From: Gallintestinimicrobium propionicum
Lineage (GTDB): Bacteria > Bacillota > Clostridia > Lachnospirales > Lachnospiraceae
Length of the DNA stretch: 64,000 nucleotides
Assembly: GCF_025567525.1 (NCBI RefSeq)
Contig: NZ_JAOQJY010000004.1
Span: 137,155 to 201,154, forward strand
Direction: 5' to 3'
Part shown: piece by piece, positions 1-11,570 of the stretch
Layout of the letters: each line of letters begins with the position of its first letter
Numbering within the stretch: position 1 is the first letter of the stretch
Notes under the pieces: generated by a model
What the model saw: only the letters and a program-made list of their open reading frames with translations
Databases searched by the model: none
Told to the model about the DNA's origin: nothing
Translations under genes and position numbers: made by a program

Positions 1-372
1 AAACTTCGCCTGCCCAAGTGACATCCGGTAATATTTTAACAGACAGCCCTGCAACAGCTGGGAAAAACTCCGGCAGCCCTGCAGTGTTTCATCCACCGTC
101 TCCGGCAAAAACAGACAGTTGATCAGCGTCAGATTTTTACAGTTCTGAAATCCATGGAGACAGCCGTAATCCACAAAAAAATAATCGCCTGCAGAAATGG
201 TTTTCCCTTCGTTTTCCAGCGTATGCTCCGCTGTCCCACCCGTGATGTATGCCAGCTCAAAAAAATTATGGCCGTGCATTTCAAGATCCTCCTGACAAAA
301 CGGCATCATAATGAGTTTTTCCGCTTTCCTGTTCTGATAGAACTGGAATTCTGTAATCTCCCCTCGGAACAT
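1..372 (-). CDS. AraC-family transcriptional regulator, N-terminal part (runs off window)
   Basis: The reverse strand from 372 down to the window edge is open for 124 codons. It translates to an N-terminal cupin sensor domain of the AraC type: an HGHNFFEL motif, then a TLENEGKTISAGDYFFV stretch, then a second histidine in YGCLHGF. The DNA-binding C-terminus lies outside the window. The start was taken at ATG 372-370, with a purine-rich GGGGGTGA about 10 nt upstream. The gene is divergent from the alpha-L-rhamnosidase at 478, so it probably senses a sugar and controls that gene. That role is inferred from position only. Confidence 0.75.
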   Translation of the reverse strand, partial: MFRGEITEFQFYQNRKAEKLIMMPFCQEDLEMHGHNFFELAYITGGTAEHTLENEGKTISAGDYFFVDYGCLHGFQNCKNLTLINCLFLPETVDETLQGCRSFSQLLQGCLLKYYRMSLGQAKF

Positions 373-420
373 AAAGACAAGTTCACCCCCATTTTCAGTC
401 AAAATCAGGTGCTTTTCTTT

Positions 421-449
421 AGGCTACTATCTGTTATCATAAAAGTCAA
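421..449 (-). promoter_or_regulatory. Candidate sigma-A promoter for the AraC-family gene
   Basis: On the minus strand TTGACT (449-444) is followed after 17 nt by TAGCCT (426-421). The -35 is good and the -10 is weak. It sits in the divergent intergenic region between the regulator and the rhamnosidase. Confidence 0.3.
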
Positions 450-477
450 TACGAACCAAAACAAGGAGGGTATGTTT

Positions 478-2673
<2,196 letters not shown>

Positions 2674-2704
2674 ACAGTGAAACTCGCAGTCTGCAGCTGC
2701 GTGG

Positions 2705-2749
2705 AAAAAATGCCCCGGGCTGGCGATCGTGTCACCGCTGCCCGGGGCA
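2705..2749 (-). terminator. Rho-independent terminator of the dapF-jetABC operon
   Basis: A perfect 10-bp GC-rich stem, 2711-2720 against 2740-2749, is followed on the minus strand by six T residues (2710-2705). It lies just past the jetC stop codon. The plus side has no T-run, so it serves the minus-strand operon. Confidence 0.85.
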
Positions 2750-2759
2750 ATCCTGTACT

Positions 2760-5700
2760 CTATTCTACGCCTTCCAACAGCTCCAGATAATTTCCCTTGT
2801 CGATATGCATCATTGAGATCTGGTTTTTGTGGCGGCGGAAGCCATACACACAGTCCACGTTGCGGATCAGGGACTGTAAGCGTTCGTCAGGCACGCAGAC
2901 AATCAGCTGAAGATCCATCTGCCGGGCATATTTTAAGCAGACCGCGCTTCTCTCCTGATCCATTTTGGAAAAGGCCTCGTCCAGAAGCACCAGCTTAATT
3001 CGACTGTCGCGGTTGGTCTGCTGCATGTAAAGCATCGCAAAACCGGCAAGCAGTGCGACGTATTTCGGATTCTGTCCCTCACCGCCGGAATCACGGCCTG
3101 CCATGTCATCCACGAAATTTTCACGGATCACGTTTCCATCTGCATCCGTAACCTGCTCATACATGGAAAAGGACAAATAATTGCGGTAATCCGCATACTG
3201 CTCCATTTCCCGACGGTGCTGCTCCAGCACCCGCTCATCGTCGTCCTTTACCGGCATGAACTTGTCTGTCAGCAGCCTGATCTTTGCTTCGTATTTCTGA
3301 TAAAAGCTGTCCTCTCCAAGGGACAGCTGCCCCTCGAAGCCGTCATTGTCCAGGTTCTTGCTGTCTAACTCCGGTGCCATGAGCATGTCGTAAAACTGAC
3401 CGTTTTCATTGTAGGCAGGCTCGATTTTAATCTGGTAAATACTATCAGAGAAGTTCGTCTTTTTCAACAGGCGGTTGATCTCCGCAGCGTGCCGCTTTGC
3501 CGCCTTAATGTCGCCGTGAATCGTTGCGATCACATTCTCCCGCAGGCTGCGGTAAATGAAATCGCATTGTTTTTCAAACTCTGTCCGATACTGGGGCTCA
3601 AAATCTGTCTCATACTGGGAAAGCAGCTGCTCATAACCCTCATTGGATTTCTCCGAGCCGGAAAATCCGCTGGAGGGATACTGCAGGATATAGGCGTTTC
3701 TTGCCCGGGACAGCTCTTCTGTCTGCTCCTGCTCCTTTTCACAAAGTACTTCTATCTCCGCATTTTTCTGGGCCCTGACCGCGCCGGAGGATCGTTTGGA
3801 CAGCGCCTCCTGCACCATTGCGGTGATCTCCGGCTGCTGTGTATAACCGACAGACGCCTCCTTTAATGCTGCGTTTTTAGACTGCAGCTCCGTGCGGATG
3901 CGCTCCTGATTACCGGTCTGCTGTGCAATTTCATTCTGCATACCGGATATTCTCTTTTTCAGCTCGCTGCGTTTTTTGCGAAGCTCTGCTTCTTTTTCTT
4001 CCAGCTCCTTATATGCACCCATCCGCAGACTTTCGATGGTTGCTTTCGTCTCCTGTGTTTCCAAAAGCACGGCTTCCAGCTCCTGCGCTGCCCGAGAAAG
4101 GCTTTCCAGATACGCCGGCTCTTCTTTCAGGCTCTCCATCTCCCGGACCGCCTTCAGACCGTCCGCCATGCGCTTTGCCTCTTCCAGCTCTTTTTTCAGA
4201 CGCTGCGCATCTACTTCATAGTCCTGCTGCCGTGCGCGGGAAACCTTGCTTCCGATGCACGCGCCGACGGTATAATCCCGTTTTTTCAGATGCCGGAAAA
4301 TAAAATTACTGTAGGAATAACAGTCCGGCGTCACACCGTCTTTGGCGCTTCGCAGCTCCTCCACCGTGCGGCATTTCATAATCCGTCCCAGATAGCGTTT
4401 TAAGCAGCTGTCTGCAAAGGGCTCGACCGCCCGCACAGCCTCGTATAACGAACCCTCCTCCACCCTCGGATTGCTCTTTGTGACCGCCTCAGAATGAATC
4501 AGATCGATTTCCTCAAACTGCCCCATCTCCCGGAAGGCTTTTGCTGCATCCGCCGCGACCTTCGGCTCTGTAATCAGGCTCAGCTTCAGACGTCCCAGAC
4601 GTCCTTCTACCGCATTTTTCCATTCCTCATCCTCAACATCGAACAGGTCTGCAAAAATCCACACCTTGATTGTTCTTCCATACAGTGCAGAAAGCTTCTG
4701 CTCCAGGGCAGCCCGGGCCTTTGTCAGCACCTCCGGATAGGATTTGCGGTTGTTTTTCATATCGTCCAGAAGCTTTTGCTTTTCCTTCAGGTCTTTGGAC
4801 AGCTGCCGCTCCTGCTCGTGATAGGTTTCGTACTCTTCCTCGATATTCTGGCGTTCCTCTTCCAGACGGCTGCGCAGCTCCAGACACTGCGCCTGTGTCA
4901 CCGGTCCGGTGCAAAATGCGCCAATCAAATTCAGCAGCCGATTGCTGATATAGTCCGCAACGATCTCGTCGCTCTCCCATCGCCGCAGTCCCTGCAGGAT
5001 TTTGCGCCACTGTGCCGCGTTATCCGCCAGCATCCGGCTTCTTTTTTCCAGCTCTTCCAGACGCTCCTGACGGTTGCCAAGGTCGCTGCTCTTTAAGTCC
5101 GCACTGACAAGGATCAGCTCGTTTTCCAGCTGGGCAGACAGGGCTTCCAGCTCTTCTTCCTGCTGCCGAAGCTCCCGCAAACGCTCCTGTGTCCGATCCT
5201 GATCCTGTAAAAGGGCGTCGATCCGGTTCTTCAAATCCTCAATGTCGATACAGCGGATCACCGCCTGCTGCTTTACGATATCCGCACGCGTCATCGTCAG
5301 CTTTTGTCCGGCTTCCCGCACTTTTTTAAGCATTCCGATCTTGTTTTCCAGCACGTCGATCTTTTCTTTGATGTCCCGGTAAGCGCCCAGCTGTTCGCTG
5401 ATCGTTTCAATGGTGTCTCCCTCGCTTTTTGGGAACATGTAATCCCGGATAAACTGTCCCGTCCCGTTGGACATTTTCAGCGCGATCGCACTTTTTTCCA
5501 TGGTCATAAAACGATTCCCGTCAATGTAGCCGAGGATCTGGTCATACAGCGTGCTGATATACGCCTCCCGGGACGGATAAATGCGGTTTAACTCTGCCCT
5601 GCCGCCTTTTGCCGTCTCCTTCATCCGCATCTCTGTCAGTGCCCGGATCTCCTGGTTCGAATAAGGATAGCCCTCTGCCGTCAGATACCCGCCCTCCGGC

Positions 5701-6113
5701 ATTTTTCCGAGATGGCTGAAATAAACGAACTTTCGTATTTCAGAATCGTTTTTCCGTACTTCAAAAGCAATTCCCATGCAGACATACTGCTTTGTCCCGG
5801 TATCCTGCAGCTCCAGGACGATCTGGGCGCAGAAATCCTGTCCTTCGCGGTTTGCCGTGCCGTCCTTTTGTTCACCGCGCAGATAGCTCAACACGCTTCG
5901 TCTGTTTTTGGCGTCGTCCGCCGCTTTATTTAAAAAACTCGGAGAAAAGCTGCCGTATAAAATCACCTGGATCGCATCCATAACCGTGGATTTTCCCGAG
6001 CCGCTCTTGCCGGAAAACAGGTTCACATATTCGTGAAATTCCAGAATTTTATGGTTGATTCCGCCCCAGTTATTCAGACACATCCGGGTAAAGATCTTCT
6101 TCGCCTGTTTCAC
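2760..6113 (-). CDS. jetC: JetC/MksB-like SMC ATPase
   Basis: This is an SMC/MukB-like ATPase of about 1117 residues. Walker A GKSGSGKST is at about residues 35-43, long central coiled coils are rich in E, K, Q and R, and there is a C-terminal SGGEGQ signature (about 1009) followed by Walker B LVLLDEA (about 1042). All ATPase motifs are intact. In Wadjet and MksBEF systems this subunit forms a DNA loop-extruding complex with a kleisin and a KITE protein. GTG 6113 is preferred because AAGGAG lies 9 nt upstream; ATG 6152 is an alternative. The start overlaps the end of jetB by 44 nt, which suggests translational coupling. No jetD gene follows: a terminator and a convergent gene come next. Confidence 0.88.
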   Translation of the reverse strand: MKQAKKIFTRMCLNNWGGINHKILEFHEYVNLFSGKSGSGKSTVMDAIQVILYGSFSPSFLNKAADDAKNRRSVLSYLRGEQKDGTANREGQDFCAQIVLELQDTGTKQYVCMGIAFEVRKNDSEIRKFVYFSHLGKMPEGGYLTAEGYPYSNQEIRALTEMRMKETAKGGRAELNRIYPSREAYISTLYDQILGYIDGNRFMTMEKSAIALKMSNGTGQFIRDYMFPKSEGDTIETISEQLGAYRDIKEKIDVLENKIGMLKKVREAGQKLTMTRADIVKQQAVIRCIDIEDLKNRIDALLQDQDRTQERLRELRQQEEELEALSAQLENELILVSADLKSSDLGNRQERLEELEKRSRMLADNAAQWRKILQGLRRWESDEIVADYISNRLLNLIGAFCTGPVTQAQCLELRSRLEEERQNIEEEYETYHEQERQLSKDLKEKQKLLDDMKNNRKSYPEVLTKARAALEQKLSALYGRTIKVWIFADLFDVEDEEWKNAVEGRLGRLKLSLITEPKVAADAAKAFREMGQFEEIDLIHSEAVTKSNPRVEEGSLYEAVRAVEPFADSCLKRYLGRIMKCRTVEELRSAKDGVTPDCYSYSNFIFRHLKKRDYTVGACIGSKVSRARQQDYEVDAQRLKKELEEAKRMADGLKAVREMESLKEEPAYLESLSRAAQELEAVLLETQETKATIESLRMGAYKELEEKEAELRKKRSELKKRISGMQNEIAQQTGNQERIRTELQSKNAALKEASVGYTQQPEITAMVQEALSKRSSGAVRAQKNAEIEVLCEKEQEQTEELSRARNAYILQYPSSGFSGSEKSNEGYEQLLSQYETDFEPQYRTEFEKQCDFIYRSLRENVIATIHGDIKAAKRHAAEINRLLKKTNFSDSIYQIKIEPAYNENGQFYDMLMAPELDSKNLDNDGFEGQLSLGEDSFYQKYEAKIRLLTDKFMPVKDDDERVLEQHRREMEQYADYRNYLSFSMYEQVTDADGNVIRENFVDDMAGRDSGGEGQNPKYVALLAGFAMLYMQQTNRDSRIKLVLLDEAFSKMDQERSAVCLKYARQMDLQLIVCVPDERLQSLIRNVDCVYGFRRHKNQISMMHIDKGNYLELLEGVE

Positions 6114-6732
6114 GTTCCTCTTCTCCTTCCGTCGTTTTTTCTTCTGCGTCATCCCGATAACGCTGTACCAGCTCGTTGATTGCCAAGGACGAGCAGAAAA
6201 TATTCACCGTACCGTAAATATAGATCGGCGTCTGATCCTCTACGTTCAAAATCGCCCCCGGCAGCTCGATCATCTGGTGGGTTTTCATCAGATTTAGCGC
6301 AGCCTGCCAGTCCTGTGCGTTCAATTTTCCCGGAAGCAGTCCGGTATTTCTGCCATATTCCCGGATTTCCGCCAGGGTCGTCACCGTTGCATGCAGTCCC
6401 TCGCCCATGATTTTATCCCGGTAAATCAGCTTTAACAAAAGCAAAAGCTTTGTCGTCGTCAGGCTCATTTTTTCCATCGCTGCACCGTCGCCTGTGATCC
6501 GGAACAGATGATCCTGCGGGTCGTGCACCAGCTCACAGCCCATCACAGAAAGATAGTCCGCAATAAATTCCCGGTGCTTTAAACAGACCTGATAGCGCCC
6601 ATTATCCCGGGCCGTCAGCGTCACCGGATCGTATTTTACCTGTAAAATACAGGTCTGACGAAGCAGCTCCTGTATGGTTCTTCGAATCGCCTCCACCTCG
6701 GCGGGGGTGCGTTCCTCCAGATATGAAAACAT
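6070..6732 (-). CDS. jetB: JetB/MksE-like protein (DUF4194)
   Basis: This 220-residue protein resembles the DUF4194 family, the KITE-type subunit (JetB, MksE) of Wadjet and MksBEF complexes. The body is a winged-helix type sequence with TTTKLLLLLKLIY followed by AEIREYGRN and a conserved IYIYGTVNIF near residue 175. The tail is very acidic. It starts 3 nt after jetA and overlaps jetC, as expected for an obligate complex. The family call rests on sequence character and on its place between jetA and jetC. Confidence 0.85.
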   Translation of the reverse strand: MFSYLEERTPAEVEAIRRTIQELLRQTCILQVKYDPVTLTARDNGRYQVCLKHREFIADYLSVMGCELVHDPQDHLFRITGDGAAMEKMSLTTTKLLLLLKLIYRDKIMGEGLHATVTTLAEIREYGRNTGLLPGKLNAQDWQAALNLMKTHQMIELPGAILNVEDQTPIYIYGTVNIFCSSLAINELVQRYRDDAEEKTTEGEEERETGEEDLYPDVSE

Positions 6733-6735
6733 GTA

Positions 6736-8232
6736 TCAATTCTCCGTTTCGTCTATACTAAAACCGGTGTAGGAAAAGCCGTCCTTCTGATGGATTTCCT
6801 CCTGCAGCAAAATCCGGTCTTCCTCCTGTCTGCTCTGGGTCGCCTCCTGCCAGATAAACAGAAGCTTTTCCAGATCCTCTGCCGACTGCACCGTATCCTC
6901 CAAAACCTGAAAAACTCCGTTCTTCGTATGCCGCCGTCTGAACTCCTCCAGCTGTCTGCCGGTATAGAGCGGCTTCGGGACGAAATCTGCGATTTCCGAG
7001 GATGCCTCCTCCTGCAGAGCCAGCGGTACGAACTGATTTTCCAGCCTTGGCCGACGGTTGTAAAGGCTCGCGTCCCCGACAATGGAAAACGGTGCCGTCA
7101 CATACATGCTGTCCCGCAGCTCTTCCAAAAGCGCTTCTTTTTTGTCGCTATGGTTGAGCAAACCGATCAGCTCCAGTGTGCTGTCCTCTACGCCTGCACC
7201 CTCCTGCAAAAGGTAGTGGATTCTCGCCAGCGCCCGCCGCGCAAAGACAGTTTTCAATTCGATCAGGCGGTTATACTTTTTCTCGATTAAATCAAATTCG
7301 CGCTCCACCAAAAGAACCAGCTGCGCCGCCTCTTCGCAGAATTGAATGCCGCGCTCCAGCCTTAAAAGGGCGGGCGCAGACGCGCCGGATGCCAGTGCTT
7401 TCGCCTGCATGGACGCTGCATAGCTGCCTCCTGCGCTTTCTGACAGTTCGGGCGCGCTGCTGTCGCTGCCCTGTGCAGCCATTAGCATCCGCTTCTGCGC
7501 CGTCAACCCCTCGCGACGGTTTTCATTTTCCTCCAGGATTTTCGCAATCAGCTCCTTGACCGCCTCCTTATAGCGGTAAAAACTGTCTGTCGTTGTTAAA
7601 ATTGCATATTTTACACTCTCGCGATTGTTGATCTCGTTGACCAGAACCTCCTGAATTCCGATAAAGTCCTTTCGTTTGGAAAGTTCATCGAACCACAGCC
7701 GCATGCTGTCCTGCATATTGGACAGCATCTGTCCGAGGCTTTTGGATGTGCGCAGGGCACTTTTTAAAATGCTGTTATTTTTTTCCGGATCCGAATCATA
7801 GGTGTAAAGGGCGCTGTATACAGACAGAATACTTTCCCGCTCCATGCTGTCGTCCTCTTTTTCAAGACGGTCAAACAGCTCCACATACAGCCTGCTGTAC
7901 TCCGGAAAGCCAATGATATAGCAGTTTAATTTTTCATCAAAATCCTTCGAAAGCCAGCCCCACTTCACAAACCTGTCCAAAACAGCGGAGGGCGAAAGCC
8001 CGGGAAAGCCTTCGTCCTCCGTTTTTTCTGTTTCATCCTCCCACCAGACCAGGTTGACCCTGGCGATCGTTTCCGCCAGAATGCTCCTGCATTCCGAATC
8101 CGTCAGCTGCGTCAGGGCATAGGCTTCCTGATCCGCCTCGTACAAAGCGGTCAGAAGCTGCATGTAATACTCCATGTTCTGGGTGCGGAACAGCTTATAA
8201 AAATCTCTCGGTATCTTCTTTTTCAGAATCAT
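6736..8232 (-). CDS. jetA: JetA/MksF-like kleisin (DUF5716 family)
   Basis: This 498-residue protein begins with an IPRDFYKLFRTQN segment and matches my recollection of the JetA (DUF5716) family found in Firmicute Wadjet loci. JetA/MksF acts as the kleisin-like bridge between the SMC heads. It is largely helical, with a lower-complexity Ser/Ala stretch near residue 260. It begins only 8 nt after dapF and is followed at 3 nt by jetB. The ribosome-binding site is weak (GAGG 13 nt upstream). It may belong to a Wadjet-type defence system or to a chromosomal condensin; without JetD the second is at least as likely. Confidence 0.82.
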   Translation of the reverse strand: MILKKKIPRDFYKLFRTQNMEYYMQLLTALYEADQEAYALTQLTDSECRSILAETIARVNLVWWEDETEKTEDEGFPGLSPSAVLDRFVKWGWLSKDFDEKLNCYIIGFPEYSRLYVELFDRLEKEDDSMERESILSVYSALYTYDSDPEKNNSILKSALRTSKSLGQMLSNMQDSMRLWFDELSKRKDFIGIQEVLVNEINNRESVKYAILTTTDSFYRYKEAVKELIAKILEENENRREGLTAQKRMLMAAQGSDSSAPELSESAGGSYAASMQAKALASGASAPALLRLERGIQFCEEAAQLVLLVEREFDLIEKKYNRLIELKTVFARRALARIHYLLQEGAGVEDSTLELIGLLNHSDKKEALLEELRDSMYVTAPFSIVGDASLYNRRPRLENQFVPLALQEEASSEIADFVPKPLYTGRQLEEFRRRHTKNGVFQVLEDTVQSAEDLEKLLFIWQEATQSRQEEDRILLQEEIHQKDGFSYTGFSIDETEN

Positions 8233-8240
8233 CTGTCGTG

Positions 8241-9092
8241 TTAAACCTCATATTCCAGTTCTCCGTCAAAGACAAACTCCGCCGGACCTGTCATAAAGAT
8301 ATGGTTCGTCTTTTCGTCCCATTGGATCGTCAACGCACCGCCCAGCACCTCTACGGTCACTTTCCGCCCCGTTTTGCCGTTTAAAACGCAGGCAACCGCC
8401 GTCGCACAGCAGCCTGTTCCACAGGCAAGGGTTTCACCGGTTCCGCGCTCCCAGACCCGCATTTTTACATATTCCGGGGATACGATTTCCACAAACTCGG
8501 TATTGGTGCGTCTCGGAAATCTCTCGTGATGCTCAAAATGCGGTCCGATCTGCTCCAGTGGCAAATCTGCCGTGCTGTCCACAAAAACAACGGCATGGGG
8601 ATTTCCCATAGACACGCAGGTCATGCGGTATGTTTGATTCTCCACAGTGATCTCTTCATCGATGGACTGTCGGTTTTTAGAAACAACCGGAACCTCTGCC
8701 GCCGTCAGGATCGGCTCGCCCATATCCACACGGATCGCTTTTGTCACGCCGTTTTCCACCGTCAGATCCATATATTTCACTTTTCCGCCGCTGATAATGG
8801 AAAACCTTGCCCGATCGGTCAATCCTTTGTCATGGGCATATTTTGCCACGCAGCGGATGCCGTTTCCGCACATTTCCGCCCTTGTGCCGTCTGCGTTATA
8901 CATCTCCATCTCAAAATCTGCTTCGTCAGAAGGATTGATAAAAATAACGCCATCGCCGCCGACCCCGAAATGACGGTCGCTGGCAAAGCGGACAAATTCC
9001 GGCTTCTTTTCCTGCGGTATATGCTCCGTAAATCCATTGACATAAACGTAATCATTCCCACAGCCCTGCATTTTTGTAAATCTGATCTTCAT
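8241..9092 (-). CDS. dapF: Diaminopimelate epimerase
   Basis: This enzyme converts LL- to meso-diaminopimelate for lysine and peptidoglycan synthesis. The 283-residue protein starts MKIRFTKMQGCGNDY. It carries both catalytic cysteine motifs, AEMCGNGIRC and TLACGTGCCATAVA, and a GGDGVIFI segment. A longer in-frame extension to 9176 is rejected because GGAGG sits 4 nt before ATG 9092 and the family N-terminus begins there. It is the first gene of a minus-strand operon with jetABC, an unexpected pairing of a housekeeping enzyme with an SMC complex. Confidence 0.96.
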   Translation of the reverse strand: MKIRFTKMQGCGNDYVYVNGFTEHIPQEKKPEFVRFASDRHFGVGGDGVIFINPSDEADFEMEMYNADGTRAEMCGNGIRCVAKYAHDKGLTDRARFSIISGGKVKYMDLTVENGVTKAIRVDMGEPILTAAEVPVVSKNRQSIDEEITVENQTYRMTCVSMGNPHAVVFVDSTADLPLEQIGPHFEHHERFPRRTNTEFVEIVSPEYVKMRVWERGTGETLACGTGCCATAVACVLNGKTGRKVTVEVLGGALTIQWDEKTNHIFMTGPAEFVFDGELEYEV

Positions 9093-9165
9093 AAATCCTC
9101 CATACAGACATAATCTGTAAAACCCCTGCGTACACTGGAATAACAAAATATCCGGGGGTATCGCA

Positions 9166-9615
9166 ATGCGTTCCAAAACAAAAATTATCGTACTTCATTT
9201 AAAAGAACTGATCTATACCGGAATCCTGCTCGTTTTAGGCGTTGGACTGCTTTTTTTGCTGCTGCAGATCTTTCTGCCCAAAAAGGCAGTTCCAAAACCG
9301 GACTATGACGCAGAAACCTCCCTGTACCTGCCCGGAAAATACACCTCCACGGTTCAGCTCGGAAACGACCACGCGGATGTAGAGGTCGTCGTGGACAGCT
9401 CCGATATTCTTTCCATCCGTCTCGTCAATTTAAGTCAGACTGTCACAGCCATGTATCCGCTGGTCGAACCCTGCATGGATACACTGGCGAAACAGATCTG
9501 TGAAAAACAATCCCTCGAAGGCATCACCTACCCGGACGAAAACCGCTACACGTCACAGCTTCTGCTGCAGGCGATCGACGCTGCGCTGCAAAAGGCGACA
9601 TATCCCCAAACCTGA
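9166..9615 (+). CDS. Small membrane-anchored protein, FMN-binding-domain-like
   Basis: This 149-residue protein has a short basic N-terminus, one membrane helix (about residues 16-38) and an outward domain. The domain has a YTSTVQLGNDHADVEVVVDSSDILSIRLV pattern and ends in YTSQLLLQAIDAAL. Both patterns recall FMN-binding (FMN_bind) domains, but the flavinylation S-x-A-T motif is not present, so covalent flavin attachment is unlikely. It is divergent from dapF, and GGGGG lies about 9 nt before ATG 9166. No function can be assigned with confidence. Confidence 0.7.
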   Translation: MRSKTKIIVLHLKELIYTGILLVLGVGLLFLLLQIFLPKKAVPKPDYDAETSLYLPGKYTSTVQLGNDHADVEVVVDSSDILSIRLVNLSQTVTAMYPLVEPCMDTLAKQICEKQSLEGITYPDENRYTSQLLLQAIDAALQKATYPQT

Positions 9616-9647
9616 CCAGCCCAGCGCATTCGCAAAGGAAGGCTTAT

Positions 9648-11570
9648 TTATCCCGGCAGCTGATCCAGTTCCTTCTGCCATGCCATGCGGCTCGCATCCG
9701 AAGGCATCCGAAGGTCTCCCCTCGGCGATACCGCGACACTTCCGACTTTCGGTCCGTCCGGCAGGCACGAACGCTTAAACTGCTGTGCAAAGAAGCGGCG
9801 GCAAAAGGTCTTTAGCCACTTGCCGATCGTTTCTTTGCTGTAAATGCCTTCAAATGCCCTGCAGGCAAGCCGGTAGATCTTCGCCGGGCCAAAGCCACAG
9901 CGCAGCAGCTGATATAAAAAGAAATCATGGAGCTCGTAGGGGCCGACCAGATCCTCTGTTTTCTGGCTGATCTTTCCGTCCTCCGGCGGCAAAAGCTCGG
10001 GGCTTACCGGCGTGTCGAGGACATCCAGCAGCACCTCCTGCAGCACTTTTTCGCTTTCGCTGCAGGTATTCGCACAATATGCCACCAGATGGCGCACCAG
10101 CGTCTTGGGCACGCCGACGTTTACGCCATACATCGACATATGATCGCCGTTATAGGTCGCCCAGCCCAGTGCAAGCTCCGACATATCCCCGGTTCCGATG
10201 ACAAGTCCGTTGCTCTGGTTGGCGAGATCCATCAATACCTGAGTGCGTTCCCGCGCCTGCCCGTTTTCGTAGGTTACATCGTGCTTGTCCATATCCTGAC
10301 CGATATCCCGAAAATGCACCTGCACCGCCTCTCGGATGTTCACCTCGATTAACTTCGCGCCAAGGGTCTGCGCCAGCCTGCAGGCATTTTCATAGGTGCG
10401 GTTCGTCGTACCAAAGCACGGCATCGTCACCGCTAAAATATCGTTTCTGTCTTTCCCGAGCAAATCAAATGCCCGCGCCGTCACCAAAAGGGCAAGGGTC
10501 GAATCCAGACCGCCGGAAACGCCGATCACCGCCGTTTTCGCCCCCGTATGCTCGTAACGTTTTTTCAGTCCCTGCGCCTGAATCGATAGAATCTGCTCAC
10601 AGCGCTCCTTTTTCAAGGTTTCATCCGACGGGACAAACGGCATCTGGGCAAACGTGCGCGTCAGCTTTGTTTCTTCTTTTTCCAAGGCAAAACCAATCCG
10701 TACACAGGTTTCTGTGTTTTCGGGCACAAATGTGCTCATTCTGCGCCGCTCGTGGCAGATTTTATGAATATCCAGCTCCGAAAAAATCGTCTCGTTTTCA
10801 AAGCGTGCAGCCTCCGCCAGCACGCTTCCGTTCTCTGCAATCATATGATGCCCGGAAAAAACGAGATCCTGAGTGGATTCTCCATCCCCCGCGCTCGCGT
10901 AGACATAGCCACACAGAAGCCGCGCGCTCGTGGCAGCAATCAGGCTCTTACGGTAGGTGTCCTTTCCGACCGTCTCGTTGGAGGCGGACAGGTTGACAAT
11001 CACCGTCGCGCCCGCCTTTGCCAGCGCCGTCGAGGGCGGGTCCATCACCCAGACGTCCTCGCACAGCTCACAGCCCACGACAAGCCCTTTCAGATTCCTG
11101 CAGGAAAACAACAGATTTCCGCCAAAGGGTACGGTCTGTCCCAGCACATCCACCTCGGACACTTCCCTGCTGCCTGCCGCAAAATGCCGCACCTCATAAA
11201 ATTCGCCATAGTTTGGAATATTCTGCTTCGGGACAAGCCCCAGGATCCTGCCATCCTGTACTGCTGCTGCCACATTGTAAAGCTTTCCGTCTTTTTCAAA
11301 GGGAAGCCCCACAAAGGTCAGCGCATCGTGCCCTTTTGTATGCTCCAGCACCGTCTGCAGCCCTTCCAGGCTTTCTTCCAGCAGGCGTTCCTGCAAAAAC
11401 AGATCCTGACAGGTATATCCGGTCAGACACAGCTCCGGCAAAACGATCAACTTTGCACGCTGTGCATAACAGGAGTCCAGCGCCTTACAGATTTCCAGTG
11501 CGTTCCAGGCAGGGTCTGCAACACGGATTTTCGGTGCAGCCGCCGCAGCTTTTAAAAAACCGTCTTTCAT
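9648..11570 (-). CDS. nadE: Glutamine-dependent NAD+ synthase
   Basis: This 640-residue two-domain enzyme makes NAD from nicotinate adenine dinucleotide using glutamine. The N-terminal nitrilase-fold glutaminase has the Glu in VLPELCLTGY, a Lys in PKQNIPNYGEFYE and the Cys in GCELCEDVW. The C-terminal synthetase has the PP-loop VIGVSGGLDST. The full length fits the glutamine-hydrolysing form, so no separate amidotransferase is needed. The start ATG overlaps the hslO stop by 4 nt (ATGA), so the two are translationally coupled at the end of the vanY-hisC-methyltransferase-hslO run. Confidence 0.96.
   Translation of the reverse strand: MKDGFLKAAAAAPKIRVADPAWNALEICKALDSCYAQRAKLIVLPELCLTGYTCQDLFLQERLLEESLEGLQTVLEHTKGHDALTFVGLPFEKDGKLYNVAAAVQDGRILGLVPKQNIPNYGEFYEVRHFAAGSREVSEVDVLGQTVPFGGNLLFSCRNLKGLVVGCELCEDVWVMDPPSTALAKAGATVIVNLSASNETVGKDTYRKSLIAATSARLLCGYVYASAGDGESTQDLVFSGHHMIAENGSVLAEAARFENETIFSELDIHKICHERRRMSTFVPENTETCVRIGFALEKEETKLTRTFAQMPFVPSDETLKKERCEQILSIQAQGLKKRYEHTGAKTAVIGVSGGLDSTLALLVTARAFDLLGKDRNDILAVTMPCFGTTNRTYENACRLAQTLGAKLIEVNIREAVQVHFRDIGQDMDKHDVTYENGQARERTQVLMDLANQSNGLVIGTGDMSELALGWATYNGDHMSMYGVNVGVPKTLVRHLVAYCANTCSESEKVLQEVLLDVLDTPVSPELLPPEDGKISQKTEDLVGPYELHDFFLYQLLRCGFGPAKIYRLACRAFEGIYSKETIGKWLKTFCRRFFAQQFKRSCLPDGPKVGSVAVSPRGDLRMPSDASRMAWQKELDQLPG

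Noticed and set aside
154..477. In-frame upstream extension of the rhamnosidase
   Set aside because: The sequence there is the antisense of the AraC gene and does not look like GH78. The ribosome-binding site points to ATG 478.
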